From Lethocerus indicus (Eukaryota > Arthropoda > Insecta > Hemiptera > Belostomatidae), in assembly GCA_019843655.1 (NCBI GenBank), contig JACDQD010000104.1, positions 2,914,001 through 2,978,000 on the forward strand: a stretch of DNA of 64,000 bases, read 5' to 3'. The translations under genes and the position numbers were made by a program. The notes under the pieces are model-generated. The model was given only the letters and a program-made list of their open reading frames with translations. It was not told the origin of the DNA and searched no databases. Positions 28,701 to 42,100 of this stretch are shown here, one piece after another (the first letter of the stretch is position 1; every line of letters starts with the position of its first letter).

Positions 28701-31700
28701 GTTCAGTGTTCACAGCGGAAGCATGAAAACGCCCAGCCGAATGGATGGTCATTAATAGTCTTAGAGTTAATAGAAAAAAATTCCATGGGTCACTGTTAAA
28801 CTGTTTCGCTTCCATTCTGAGCTGTAATTTAGCAACTATAAATCATACCGCGGATCCCTCCATCCCGGGAGATCTCCCCCCCCCGAAATAACCTCAATGT
28901 ATGATTATTGCCAATCGCATTTGTTCCGTGGGACCTATTACTTGGACGCGTTCGTTCCGAAGCTGTAGGCAATACACGGAGCTGCAAAACAAAACAGCAT
29001 ATTTCCTGGATTCATAATGCCCGATGCGATCGAAAGAATTACCTTGAGTTTCCGCGGGCCGCGAATTAAGAATCTGAAATTCAAAGTTAGGTCTAACAGG
29101 GCGGTTATTAAGTATGAGTGATTGCCTGGCGTTCGGACCGGCCATCTGTATGGTAATTGCGGCAGGGACGCGGCCGATATTCGGAGCGCGCGATTAAAAG
29201 CCGCATGACATTTCGGGCCGCAGGAATAAAACTGTGGAAATGTAACTGAACTTCTGACTGCTCGAAAAGGTAAATTTCATTCGTACTTACTATTTCGTAG
29301 CCCCCTGAGAATCCGACTCGGGGGCAATCAAAACTGAATTTGCATAAAACTAGGCGGGATGCAAATTCGGGAAATTTTGCAACATTTATATGTCGATTCG
29401 TTTCAGTTTCTTTTCTGCCTTGGACCACCGACTTGGACCGGTCCAATTCCAGCACAAGAATAAATCGGCGGAATGAATTTACATAAACACTGGAGAAAAT
29501 GCGACGTCTTTCATTTAAATCACAATACACCTTCGGATAATTTTACTATTTTTAACAAATTCCTTCACCTACTCGGGTGTTCAGATTCTATTCTATCGAT
29601 CGTTAATTAAAATTAAAGATAATTATCTGATATTATTTAATAACTGAATACTGACGTATCATCCTCTCAAATATTTTCTCACCCCTTCACCTGGAAATTA
29701 TCTACGGAAGTGATCCACTACCAAATAAAATTCAATAAAGTTTTACAAAGAATGTAGGAAGCCATGGGACTAAGGTCACTGGGGTGACCGTTCCCAAAAG
29801 TTGGAAAGTGGGTTAATCATCGGGTTAAGGAATAATGAAAGCTTTCGTGGAGCCTGACTATAATGGAACGCCGAATGTCAAATCTCGCGATAAACCCACT
29901 CAGTTTATTTCACCCTCCGCATTGAATTCCTGGCCGAATTTCGAACACGCGGTCGGTGGCCGGAAATTTCAAAAGTTAAATTGAGGGCGGGACCGAGCCA
30001 ATGTCGAATTGGACCGCCGAGGAGGATAACGGGAAAAAGAAGGTACAAAGTTCTCGAGAGCGATAAAAACACCGAAGCGCGCCGGTGCAGTGAACGCATT
30101 TTATAAAGTCCACGGGACTTCATCACGCTATAAAAAAAAGAGAAGGAATTCTCACGGACACGGAGCGGGATTATTATGAAAATTATGTCGACCTCACTAA
30201 CATATTAGGCTTCTTTATTTACAGCTTAAAGCCCGTCTGTAATTTCTTCAACGTGCGCCCGTCATTTCAAGCGTTGTTGGGATAAAGGGAGGCCGGGAAA
30301 AAAATGTCGGTCCAGATCTAGTTATGACCTACGAGTGGACTATGAAGAAAGAAATTTAAAATGGTCTTATTAGAACTAGCGTGGAGAGTACTCATACATC
30401 AATTTTATTAATCCATGTAGTCTCACACCATTTCCCCGCGGTTTTTTGATTAATAAAAACCAAAAAGTTATTCCAGATAACGGGGAACACATAGCAGCGG
30501 GGAGCACACATAGTGCTATGAGCACTATTTTTGGGATACTGTAGAAAATCTACAGTTTGACAGTTTCATAACACTCGAAAGAATAGCTGGCGCATTACTG
30601 GCCTTCTGGATTAATAAGAAACGCTCAGCAATTGCAGCAGTGTTTTCAGTTTTAGGGTTAAGGCTCACTATTCAGTTTGTTAGCGGGCTTTGCGACTTCG
30701 TTACTGAAAATATCTCCTCGAGGCGAACAATCCCGCCCACGACGTCAGTCTAAACTCGATAAATTGAAATCCCGTGGAAAAGAGGTCAAACCGCAGGTTC
30801 TGGTTGTCTTGTTTTTCGAGTCGTGAGCCACCGAACGGGGGACAGCCCAAGGCAGGAAGTCATGTCTTGGGGGAAAGCCGGCGCACAACGCGGCCCGATC
30901 CATCAACCGACCGACCAAGGACTCGCGCTCCTGCGTGATTTCAGAACGGACAAAACAATTACAACGGGAAGGAAAAGGACCTGTTTTGCCCCCATTACTT
31001 GTTTCCCGGGAGAAATATCAACTATCGCATTTTTTCGTCTGCGAATTACACATGCTATAACATTAGTTTTCCTATGTCTTAATCAAATACGGATGGACAG
31101 CCTATCAAAATATTTCTGCAAATATTTTTTTTCTTGTAGGTATGTGTGAATACTCAATACTGCCAGGCGACTGGTGCTTAAACCTTTCCTTCTGAATTAA
31201 TTTATCCCTCCTCTTCGTGGGCTTATTCTTACTGTTGGGCAGGCTCTATTATTTGAACCCCACATATTGGATTTGCAATGAAGACAAGGCGTCTTGTGCT
31301 ATTCAATTTAAATTGTTAAAATGGTTGTTTCCAGTCCTCTCGCAACATAGTGCCCGGAAGACAATTAGCAACTTGTTACTGATTAAACCGTACATATAGG
31401 TTCTCGAGCTGCACGAGTTCCCACCGCCGGGCGGGCATGAGAATCGGAGGATGTGAAAAGGTTTGAACTTGAGCCGCAACAATGGTAACGAAACGTTGGC
31501 TTAAGGTCGAAGGAAGTTGCGTACGGAAAGTCCACGTAAAACCCACCATCCATCGCATATCAGAGAAATACATGCAAGTGAAAACAGTGAAATGCGTAGT
31601 AGCTACGTTCATTCGGGGTGGGGGGGGCAACAGAATTCACTTATCAACGAAAGGAAAAAGGCTTTCACGTACAGTGGCCCTGTTCATCCCGAAGAAAGTC

Positions 31701-33227
31701 TTTACAAGGAAGTTGTCGTAACCTAATGGACACCTCCGATATTCTGCTCTTATGGATTATTTTCGTTGTCCGATACCGTCCTTGCAAGTACTGGTCGAAC
31801 GAGCTGTAAAAAAGGAGGAAGAAAATCCGCGACCTTCAGTCATGGAAAAACAATAAGTGGCAATTTTGTGTGTGGTTTATGTTTCGACTAGTGGGCATCC
31901 CACCTATTGTCTCGGTCGGATGAAATACAAAGTTCCATACTCAGTACAGACATAGTGTGTCTCGGTTTAAATTGCGAATGATTAGATATCGAAGATTAGA
32001 AATTGCTTCACCGCGGTAAAGTAAAAAATTAGCAACAAAAACGTAACGACAGTCTGTCAAAAAACATTATAACACACCCTAATTTCTATGGTCCGTTTAC
32101 AACGTGGTGTGAAAAACAAATATGAATCTGAGCCTCGATATAAGGAGGACGATGAACTCGGAGCTAACATCAGTGGAGACGCCTCGAGGTAAAACAGCAA
32201 ATACCTCCTCGTGAATGACATTTAATTTGAACAAAGTTTTTGACGCCAGTTAAAAATATTGTAATTTACGGTAGTAAAGCGGAACGGATAATTTCGTAAA
32301 TGCCGATGACGCACGCTCCAAGAGCGAACTGGGGACGAAATTAGGAAATAATTCAGACTTAAAACTTTCAACGCCTCCGCATTTAATCGGCAATATTTTT
32401 CTGTACAGTCAAGGTCCGCCTTCACAGGGGTCACTCAACTCACGCCACTCGAGAAATATTTTAATCCGCAGTCGAAGCGAAGAAAGCGAGTGAAATCATA
32501 TTGAGTAAAATTACTTATAGCATTTATATGCCTTTTATATCATTTCCAAATGATTGGTATTATAATTGAAGACTGGGCAAGTTTCTTTCCTCGCATTACT
32601 CCAATAGATATTTGAAAGCTATTTTATTCATTGATTTTCAATTTCTACAGACCTTTCGTAAAATCCAACCTCTTTCGGTTATATTATACTAACAGAAGAA
32701 TTCTCTGGATTCAACCGTCATTTTATGTCTTTTATGATTTATTGCGAGTTACAGCGATGTACAGCTATGGAAAGCATTATATTGTGATGAATACCAATAA
32801 AATTTCATTCTGTCAGAATAAAGAAAGTGAGGGACACGAGCAAAATATCTTCCTCATAACTTACATAAAACGTTATCCAGAGTCTAGCCGGCGACTGGCC
32901 TAGGAATCCGAAGGGGTGGACCATGTACGGAAGGGAGCTCGAGACACTAGAGGCAGGAACTCGCCCAGAAAGGCCTAATGGCATCTCGTGAGCAGGCCAT
33001 TAGGGCTGTAAGGACCGAAATACAAAAAAGGAATGCAAAGAATAAACGGGGGAATAATTGAATCCGGGGAGAATTGCTGTGGCATACGATTTGTGACTTG
33101 ATCCGATACATTCCTTTTCTGAATCGCGGCGGGGAGTCACTGCTACTAGTCTCTGGCTGTTTCCTTCGTTGAGGAAAACTGGCTCATCAAAATACTACTA
33201 AGGCAATTAATAGCAAATTCCACTCAC
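13793..33227. other. Intronic DNA, no gene seen
   Basis: GC-richer blocks that open frames on both strands occur at about 13800-13990, 14390-14590, 22090-22390, 23430-24010, 25200-25440 and 30820-31020. None encodes a recognisable domain or has paired splice sites. The stretch 17560-20110 is notably empty, with no open frame of 60 codons on either strand. A plus-strand acceptor-like tract is at 31122-31146 (see findings). Confidence 0.6.
32974..33004. repeat. Inverted repeat, 9-bp perfect arms
   Basis: CCTAATGGC at 32974-32982 and GCCATTAGG at 32996-33004 flank a 13-base loop. It sits about 270 bp downstream, in the transcribed direction, of the strong recursive splice site. It could form an RNA hairpin in the Fhos pre-mRNA; no further function is shown. 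Confidence 0.6.
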
Positions 33228-33275
33228 CGTAAACTCTTGTAATTTCATACAGGAAACAAGGAGAGATCCACTTAC
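33228..33275 (-). other. Candidate 48-nt recursive-splicing exon or cassette exon
   Basis: Downstream of the strong recursive site, a second donor, ACG|GTGAGTGG, occurs with its GT at 33227-33226. The interval between the shared acceptor and this donor is exactly 48 nt. In the phase left by the Fhos exon (phase 0) it is open and reads VSGSLLVSCMKLQEFT. Known recursive sites can be recognised through such a following RS-exon that is then removed, because the GTAAGT at its own start is used in the second step. A 16-residue insertion just after APHR would fall inside the conserved GTPase-binding domain, so a retained coding cassette seems less likely than a transient RS-exon. Not supported by any homology. 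Confidence 0.35.
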
Positions 33276-33297
33276 CTGGAAAAGAAGAGGAAGTAAC
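33271..33297 (-). other. Recursive splice site (ratchet point) in the Fhos intron, strong
   Basis: On the minus strand the sequence reads CTTCTTTTCCAG|GTAAGTG. The upstream tract is 16 uninterrupted pyrimidines (33293-33278), followed by CAG, then a perfect GTAAGT donor beginning at 33275. This is the published recursive-site consensus, pyrimidine tract-NCAG|GTAAGT, in which a 3' splice site and a regenerated 5' splice site abut with no exon between. It lies 21.8 kb into the intron, a spacing typical of such sites in insect long introns. Orientation matches Fhos transcription. Function is inferred from the motif; only lariat or nascent RNA data could prove use. Confidence 0.72.
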
Positions 33298-35757
33298 ATT
33301 ATTTTTAATAATCGCATTGTGCATTATAAACAATAAAAGAAAAATCTGTGTATATTTAGGATAACTTAATATAAACTTCAAATGAAGAAACAGAATACGG
33401 CACGATACAAACAAATATCTTGAACTATGTAGATAAAAACGTTATTTAATAGTCTCTCATTGCACGTGGTCGTTACCCGTAATTTTTAATAATTAACGCG
33501 AAAAATTAACGCCTGATAATGCGTTGTTCAGAAGTAATTACATCAGTAAATCGTATATTCTCCCCACCCCAAAGTACAAATAAATTACGGTCAATATAAA
33601 TACAGTTTCTTCATACCCACAAAACATCTTTGGCGGTACTCATTATTTAAAAGTTACCAGTCGTCGGACCGACGGTGCGTTACCAGTTCATTAGCGAGGA
33701 ACGCACCGGGCGACCGGTGGTGGTTGTGCTTTTGTAAGCCCGAGCTGCCAATATAATTATGTAATAGTTGTGGACGGGGCCCTACAAGATAGCAGATTCA
33801 AATAAGGCAAGTACTTGTACTTGTACCAAGGTCATTCTGTTTATTATCGCTCCCTCTCACTCGCGCGCCGAATGCCAGGAGGCTATAGTCTCCTAAACCG
33901 GTCCATTGGCTCTACCCTCTCCCCCCCATCAAGCTCTCTCCCTTCTAGCCTCTAGCCTTCTTTCTCTATCCGGTCGTCGGCGGGCAAAAAGCGGCGAGTG
34001 GCGTCTAAAGGACGTGGCTTCCTTTCTCGCGGGAAGGAGCGCTAGATCCCCCGCGTGAACGTGTCCAGCCCCGCGGAGGATGAGCGGAGTATGGAATTCC
34101 GGCTATGTTCTGGAAGACGCAACAAGACTATCTCATCGCTCGCCCGCGAATCAATTATTCCCCGAACAGGACACCGTGCGACCGTAGATATTGCGCTTCG
34201 GACCGAATAAGAACTCGGAAAGGAGACAGAACCCTCGAAAGAAGTAGTTCCGGCTTGTGTCAGTAGTTTGTTGAAAAAAAGGTGTTTACTTCGAACCTCC
34301 ATAAGGGAGGGCAGCCGTTTAATGATACGAATCATGATACGAATGCAGGACCGGATGCAGACTGCATATTTCGCACTTATTCTTTAAACGTGTTGTATCC
34401 TCCTTAAATTCAATTTGATAACACTGGTGTTTTAACTGCATAATTCCTTTTTTATCGTTCATTTAGACTATCTTTTTTAAGGGCAGGACCGATCCTTATA
34501 TTGCATTACAAAAAAATATTAACTGAAACGCGCAATATACGTACGTGATTCTTCTGGGCTCGGGGAACTTCGTCATTAAACTAATGGTTCCAGTCCGTAA
34601 AGAACCATTAGGGGACGCATTAATACCCGACGAACCGGCACACGCAAGATAGTCAGGCAGGGTTCTGAGAACTATAGGGTCAGTTAGCCCATTCAATTGA
34701 ATATCACGATCACGCCGATGTTGTAAAAGGAACAGAAGATAACTCTGAAATAACCCCCGGACTTTTTTGTGACGACACCGTAAACGAATTGAAATTAAAA
34801 CTTTAAATTTATACTTTGAATTTATACACAATATATTCATTTAATATAATACATGCAAGAAACGATTTACTCACAAGGTACATATTCAAGCAAATTATAA
34901 ATTACACGAAGAACACAAAAATCATGGCAAATATTTAATGTGATTAAAGCTTTGTGCCGTCTTAAGAGCGCTATAATCGAAATCAATCTACAATTGTAAT
35001 TAAACTTATCTGGAAAAAAAAACTTATCGGAAAATTCCTAACCTAGGCTATCTTCATCGTCGACTGACCACGTCCATTGTCGAAGCCTAATCAAGACCGA
35101 CGATAGCTGGCGCAATACCGTCACAATCGCTGCTTACCGATAGATAAGTTGGTTGTAGCGCGGCACGACTGTGTTAAGTAAGTCTCGGATTCTCTCAAAA
35201 ATGTAGACCGGTTTTTCTAATCTTTTAAGCATTCTAACGACTCCGAAACGACCACTTGCTGAACATCCGCAGGAAACCGCCTAGAACGCTCCAGTGAACA
35301 CTCCCAGACGTGAAGCACTGAAAGCGTTTTACATAATCTTCGAAACTATCTTCACTTCACCATAAATAAACATCATGTTAATGTTATCGACTGGTAATGA
35401 TGGTTTCACAGATTCTGACGGCAATTTTCATTCAGTATTCAAGACTCAAAAGAAGACCAGATTCGACTCATATGTTCCACATATAAACATGATGTACTAC
35501 TTCATGCTCTGTGCTCCGGTAAGTCATGAACATATAAAACACCTGCCAAATTCAGAACGAAGGGACATTAAACGAACAATCCCGAACGGCGTTTGCATTT
35601 AAAGGCGATAAAATTCTGCCTCGCAGTCATAATACTGAGATACTTCCGACGCGGGTTATAATCAGTCCGTAACCAAAATCGTGGCGCGGCCATTATAATT
35701 AGAGACCATAAATTTAGTTGTCATCCTCTCACTTTATCAAGATCGGTTCACTGGTCC

Positions 35758-35759
<2 letters not shown>

Positions 35760-35807
<48 letters not shown>
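35760..35807. repeat. (AT)n microsatellite, 24 units
   Basis: A perfect alternating AT run of 48 bp. It creates a spurious YIYIYI open frame on the plus strand. Confidence 0.97.
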
Positions 35808-35810
<3 letters not shown>

Positions 35811-36117
35811 TTAGGATGGTACAACCTGGTGGGCTTGCACATAAGACATGGCATTATTATCGATTCCGTTTTTAGATGGTATCACTCCGAGTTGAACAAA
35901 CGGCATTACGCATACGTAATAAGCGACCGTAAATCCTGTAGGCCGAGCAATGACCCGGCGAGATAAAGAGGCGCCTGACGAAAATCAGGGTCGTACTTTC
36001 TGGCTAAAGTCCTAGAAAATAACCTGTTTAAAGCCGTCACGATGATAATTTCGACGGAAACAACACAAACTCTATACTAGAATATAATATTATTCACTTA
36101 TTGAGCGAATATAATCA

Positions 36118-36138
36118 ATTGATCATTTATTGATCAAT
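36118..36138. repeat. Inverted repeat, 8-bp arms
   Basis: ATTGATCA and TGATCAAT around a five-base loop in AT-rich intronic DNA. Arms this short in such sequence can arise by chance. Confidence 0.5.
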
Positions 36139-39100
36139 CTAATACAATACAGTCTAAAGAATTGATTTTTCTTTACAGAAAAACTTAAAATTAGAGCGAT
36201 TTCTGTAAACTTAAAATAATTTGAAGGTAACGATATTGTGAGTTTCAAAAGTGTGATAATTACCCATTAAGTGATATAAACGGAATACGAATCAGATATT
36301 AAAAAGGGCAGATGATATAACGGATGACAGTGATACTTTAAAACAGTATTTTCCTTATCAACCCACATTCAACGTTTCTCCACTCAACGAGCACATTGAA
36401 ACAGAAATTATTTTATATCTTAAATCAATACTGGAAATGATATAATACTGAATTTTGAACTGAAATAAATTGATAATATTATTATAGAATATGAAATTTT
36501 AATTCTGAATCCTAGGAGAGGAGGTCTAGGTTTAGTATAAAAATATCACATGTTATTTCGACGGAAAAATTCACCAAGTGTCATTAGGCAATTTCTCGAC
36601 TAAACCTATGATTCGAGGTGCCTAGGCCACACGTCGACCGTGGGATCACAAACTGGACTGATCCACATTTGCATCGGCCCACCTTAGCGGGTCCATCGGT
36701 TCTTAATCGTCGACCGAGATTGAGCGCAGTCCCTTATAAATCCCCTTTAATGGCCCCTATTATAGCTGGACATTTTTCCCTTCTTACTTCCACTTTCAAA
36801 TAACAGTAAACAGGAACCGGTAACAGAAGAGTTCTGCCGAGACTGGAATTAATTAACGTAAGATTATTTTCAAGCTAGAACCGATAGTTAATCGCTTAGC
36901 TTTTCCCCAATTACCGCAATATTGGATACATAGCGGCAGTGACGTTGATGGGCCATAATAGTACTTCAATAGTGTCACTATAGCTTTATATAATCAATCT
37001 AACCCCCCAAAAACGGATTAAGGGTGTTCCGACAACTCTTTTCCCTAACATCAGAAATTATGAAACTGGAAACAAAGATTCACGACTTCCTGACCTCATG
37101 ATTCCCTCTTATATCTTATTGTCTATCAACCATTAAATCATCTACAACTCAAAGTGAGAATTCACAAAAGAGTTTGGATTAGAATCACTGATCCAGATAC
37201 ATGATTCATTCCCTATATAAACAGGCCCTATGTAAACTGCATAACAGTAATGCTTCAAAAAGCTCAGATTCTAGATAAAGTAGTAATTTGTTGAAATAAA
37301 TATAATACAAAGCTTCTTAAGTTCATAAGCACCATTCGGAAGCAACCCGGCCGATGGTTGGCTGAACCAGAAAGCAGCGTTTTAAGCTCAAGGATTTACC
37401 TTAGCAGTTGAGTATTTGCATTTGAAATTTGCGCTTTTGGCTCCGGTTCATATTTCTGAATCGGAACGCAATATTTTGCAATTAATAAAACCAGTCAGCG
37501 GCTTAGGCGAACATGTCCACAACGACTCGAGTTTGTTATTTTTTCGTTTACTTTCTCGAAAATATAACTACAACAATGAAGTGAACTAAATGAATATCTG
37601 GAATAAGACTTCAACCATCTTGGAATAAGACGCAAGCCTATTGCGTCCAAATGAATATTTTAAATGAAAGGGAAATTACGACCCAGCCTATAATAAAGTC
37701 AACATAAGCGAAACATAGGGCCACGAACTCATGTCAATATACTAAATATACATAAAATGCAATATTTTCAGAAAATAAACCCCATTCACACGGGTTTTCA
37801 ATTATCAATTATCGTTATCAATCCATCTATTCCATGTTTTTTGCTATTCAAATACACTCCAGATATCGTCCCATACCATTGTCAAATCATACAATTAAAA
37901 GTTAATCATTCATTAAAAATGTGTTATAATAATTCTGTGAATGGAATTTCCCAACACAGTGCACTCCCCCATTCATAGACATGAATCATGTTTTAGAGTA
38001 TGAATTTTTTCTAAACACTGTAATCAACACCAATACAAGCCAACCAATTAATAAAACCTGGACTTTAATGCTTTATTAATATAAATATAACCACGTACAA
38101 TACCCTGATATCAGACTAATCCAAATATCAACGGCACTATTTTTTTACGATACAATTTCAAGTTTTAGTTGGGGGACAATCCGGTAACGACGTCCCTTAG
38201 TATGCTCCAGTTGCAAAGACGAACGCGGCGGTGCAAGTAGCCCCCGCCATTCCAGCTTTAATTCCGAATGCAAATAAGAAAATTCCTGGGAACAAACGAG
38301 CGTTTCCAACCACCGAGAATAAGCTAACTCTCAAGTGTCAAGGCCAATTTATGTAACCGCCTTTGTAAACCGATTTCGAAAACAGGAGGTACGCTGCTTT
38401 GTTTCTTGTACGGGTTAGTCTTCACTCGGTTAAAAATTATTATTCTCATATTTTATTTGGAATCAATATAAGCAAAAATAAATTTGGTTGCCAAAATCGA
38501 TTACATTCACCGATAAATATGGTTATATTAGGAGAGGGCCCTCAAATAACGGTTTATTCAACTTATTTTGCCACAATGGTTTAAAAACAGATAGACCGCC
38601 TTAATTATGTTACGCAAATAAATAACTATTTGAGTATACATTTATATAGTCTGGTTATTATATTTTGTCGGACAGAACCTCTGTGGAATATTCATCGTTA
38701 GCAAATTCTTTGAGGTGAACAACACTGCTCTACTCAATTTTCTTTCTCAATCCACTATCATTAGTGGAGTAAATGATGCAGTGGGGAAGTAAATGTTGAA
38801 TCATTAGTTATGACTGCTCATACAGACTAGTAATTATTATTCCATTGCATATAATAATAATCCCAACCGGTACATAAGAGAATCTTCAAAGTACATTCTT
38901 AATTATTGAGCATGTCCCTCCAATACCGTATAATTTAAAGACGTATATTGGAGATTATTACAAAACAATGACCCGCTCCGAGAGTTGTTTCATGCATTGG
39001 CTCAGAAGCACTTTCTAGGCCTGTCCTACCCGGGAGGACGCGTATTCAAATGAAGTGGCACAATCACGACTTCAAAAGACAATGGACAAAGAATAAATTC

Positions 39101-42100
39101 GTTCACCGGTTCATTATCACGCCAATGGTAACCCCTCGTTCCCCAACTGTGCCCCCAACCACTTGTTTGTCCGTCGAACAGCCGTGGAAATTTTAATGCG
39201 CATTTTACTCCAGAGTAAATTTCAATCGCCTTGAAAATAATGTTGCTTTCTAATCGTTTGGCACCTGATCAAATTCCGAACCGGCCAATGAAAACAGCAA
39301 TGCACGCATTATTTAAAGTCTTATCCGGTTGTTACGTGAACTGACTTAAAACAATTAAGGTCGGCATTCTTATAAGTGAATTCCGCAGTCCTCGGAGTCC
39401 AGGTCACGGCTTTCAAATGGAGAAAAAACCCGAGGGAACGGTCCTGATTTTAAATGAAAACAGAAGCCGCAGTATCATTCTGATTTATCCCCATTGTTCG
39501 GAGGAACATGGAATGGATTTAAACATTCATTAAAGCTTACACCTACAGGCTTGGGGATATAAGACTATAAATAAGACTTAACCCGGAGACCAATTCATCA
39601 TTCCTTAAGAATATAAAGGCACAACAGTAGACACCCTGTTCGAATAATCCTAATTTAAAGAAAGGATTCTATTAAATAGTGCTGTATTTAATATGAAGAG
39701 CTCTCGTCTTTTTATCGTTCAACTACGGCGGGGAATGGCTGAAATTAATTAAGTACGAAGGACAGCGTACAACAACATTTTGTTCAAACCCGAATGAATA
39801 TAGAAACTCGGAAATTTCTAACCAGATCTCCAGTTAAAATTTTTCCATTGTTGCATTAACCAGGGACATGGTTTTGTTAAAACAAGGGTTCAGATTGGTG
39901 AGCGGAATCGTCGAGTCCGCCATAATACACAATAGAGTACGTGACGGAATGATAAACAGAACCGTTTCTAACCGCCGATGAGTACTACTGCAATACTTGG
40001 GCCAATCCGTCCTATCTGTACATTGAATGCGATGACAAAGCGGAAAATTCGGTGGAACCGACATTATTAACGGGACCAGCGGAATGCGACTGGAGTAACT
40101 TCGGCCGTATAGTACTTCACTCAGTCCAAAGAATAAAACTAATAAATAAATCTAGTATGGAATTCATCATATGTATTTCTGGACTCTAGTATTCATCATT
40201 AAGAACATTCAGAGGGATAATAACGTTTCGTAATGGGTTCTGGCCGTATAAATCAAACTAACTAAAAGAACGACACATGGAAGATGTTTTGTTTTAAGTG
40301 TGTTCTAGTTGTTAATCCATGCTCATTTCGAATAACAATAATTCTTTTTTTTAACATTTAAAAACACCTAATCTTGCAGAAAACAATATAATGCTTTTTA
40401 AACGTTACCAGACCACCAAAGAATAAATCTAAGGTAGTTGCTGATCATTCTCCCAAATAAATCGGGCATTCCCATCCAAAACAGTTTTCATTAGCATTAC
40501 TAGCAGTACTTAGTAATTGACCACTATAATAATTGTATCTCTTTCAGATCACGAGTCACATAAGTAATTCTTAAAGGTGACAGGAAATCGGTAAAAAACC
40601 AGAAGTATACAAACTTGCTCTACAAAAAAATTATTCCCTCCTTCTCGTTAGAGCCCTTCTTTCTCACGGGAAATCAAAAGAATTAAATGAAGGAAGCGGA
40701 ACACGCGAGGGAGCCCTGAGCCGGAAAGGGAAACCCTAGTCATTAAAGCGGCAGAGCGAGGGAGAGAGACTGCACCAACCGGCCACGGTTGACCCTTCTT
40801 CTTTGGGCCCCCTTCCCCCTCACCTTCTCCAGATCCCTCCTCCGCATCCACTTTCGCGGCCCACACAGACTACACTTCCTGTCGGGCAAAAAGAGAACCG
40901 GAATATTCAAAAGGCAGACGCCGACCGACTAAGACGACGGGAGGTCGCTTTTCAAGGAACAAAGGGTTTCCTAAAAGTAGAAATCCCCTGTCTCCAGACG
41001 ACAGGTGGTTCCTGTCAGGCCGCAGCTCGTCTTCCCACAATCTTAAATTAAAACCAGGGCGTTGGCTAAAAGGCACATTTGTTGCACCCTGTGTACATAA
41101 GAAGAGGAGGCTCTCCAAACGTATAATGAATCGGTAAGAATACATTTTTAATTCCGAAATACACTAGAATTAGTGGGATAATCTCATCAGAACACCCTCA
41201 ATACTATACTTTCTACCCAATACAGTACAAATTCGTTAAAAAGCAATTAAATTTAATCTTGGTATTGGTGAAACGAAAGAAACTGTGATTTTTAAGTATT
41301 CCGAAATGATAGAGACTAACTTGAAAAACTGATTTCGTACTATCAGGGAACAAACAGCTTTGCGGGCGTTTCAAAATTACAAACCGCCGTGAACTGCGCA
41401 AGACGGCGTAGGAGTTTGGCGCCACACGGGAGATGACCGGATAAAAGCCGAAAGCTTTAAGAGCCAAGGCCCCCGGTGGCGGCGGTCGGCGGGAGAGAGG
41501 GGGGCTTCAATGAATAAATTTCTCTGGCGAACGGCCTTGGAAGAAGATAACAGACTGCGGTGCACTTTAAAATACCGGTTGACGTAATTGGTTCTTCGGA
41601 AAGCCGTTCTAAAAGGGGAGAGATGAAATTGACTCCGCGAGGATACGGACAAAACGCCGCCCGGCATTATCAGAAGGGGAAGGCCACTTTACATTAGCGA
41701 ACTAATTAACGAACCACTCCTTCCGTCCTACAGCACGGTAGAGCAGCAACGTTGACGTGTGCAAAAAACTTTTCATTGTTTAATACTTGTATTGGTATTT
41801 GACAATTTGATTTGGTCATAAGAGTTTTGATAGTTTAAGCTGCATCCATATTTCGGTACATACATTAACAGTACTGAATAGAACAGGCGAAAAGAGTCAG
41901 GAAATTAAACTAAGAGGTGGGCAGTGTTTAGAGAAAAAGGATGCGCATTGCGTTCGGATAAAGAGAAAAGCAAGCCGAAACATACATATTTGTGTATAAT
42001 AGTAAGCATCGAAATCTTCTCTTGGCAAAAGTTACGAGAGCATATTTTTATTACTTCGTGGAACTAAGCGCAGAATAACTTTCCTTAACAACAACAACTG

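Noticed and set aside
29280..29330. Minus-strand acceptor and GTAAGTA donor 14 nt apart
   Set aside because: The pyrimidine tract is poor and a 14-nt exon has no support from frame or homology.
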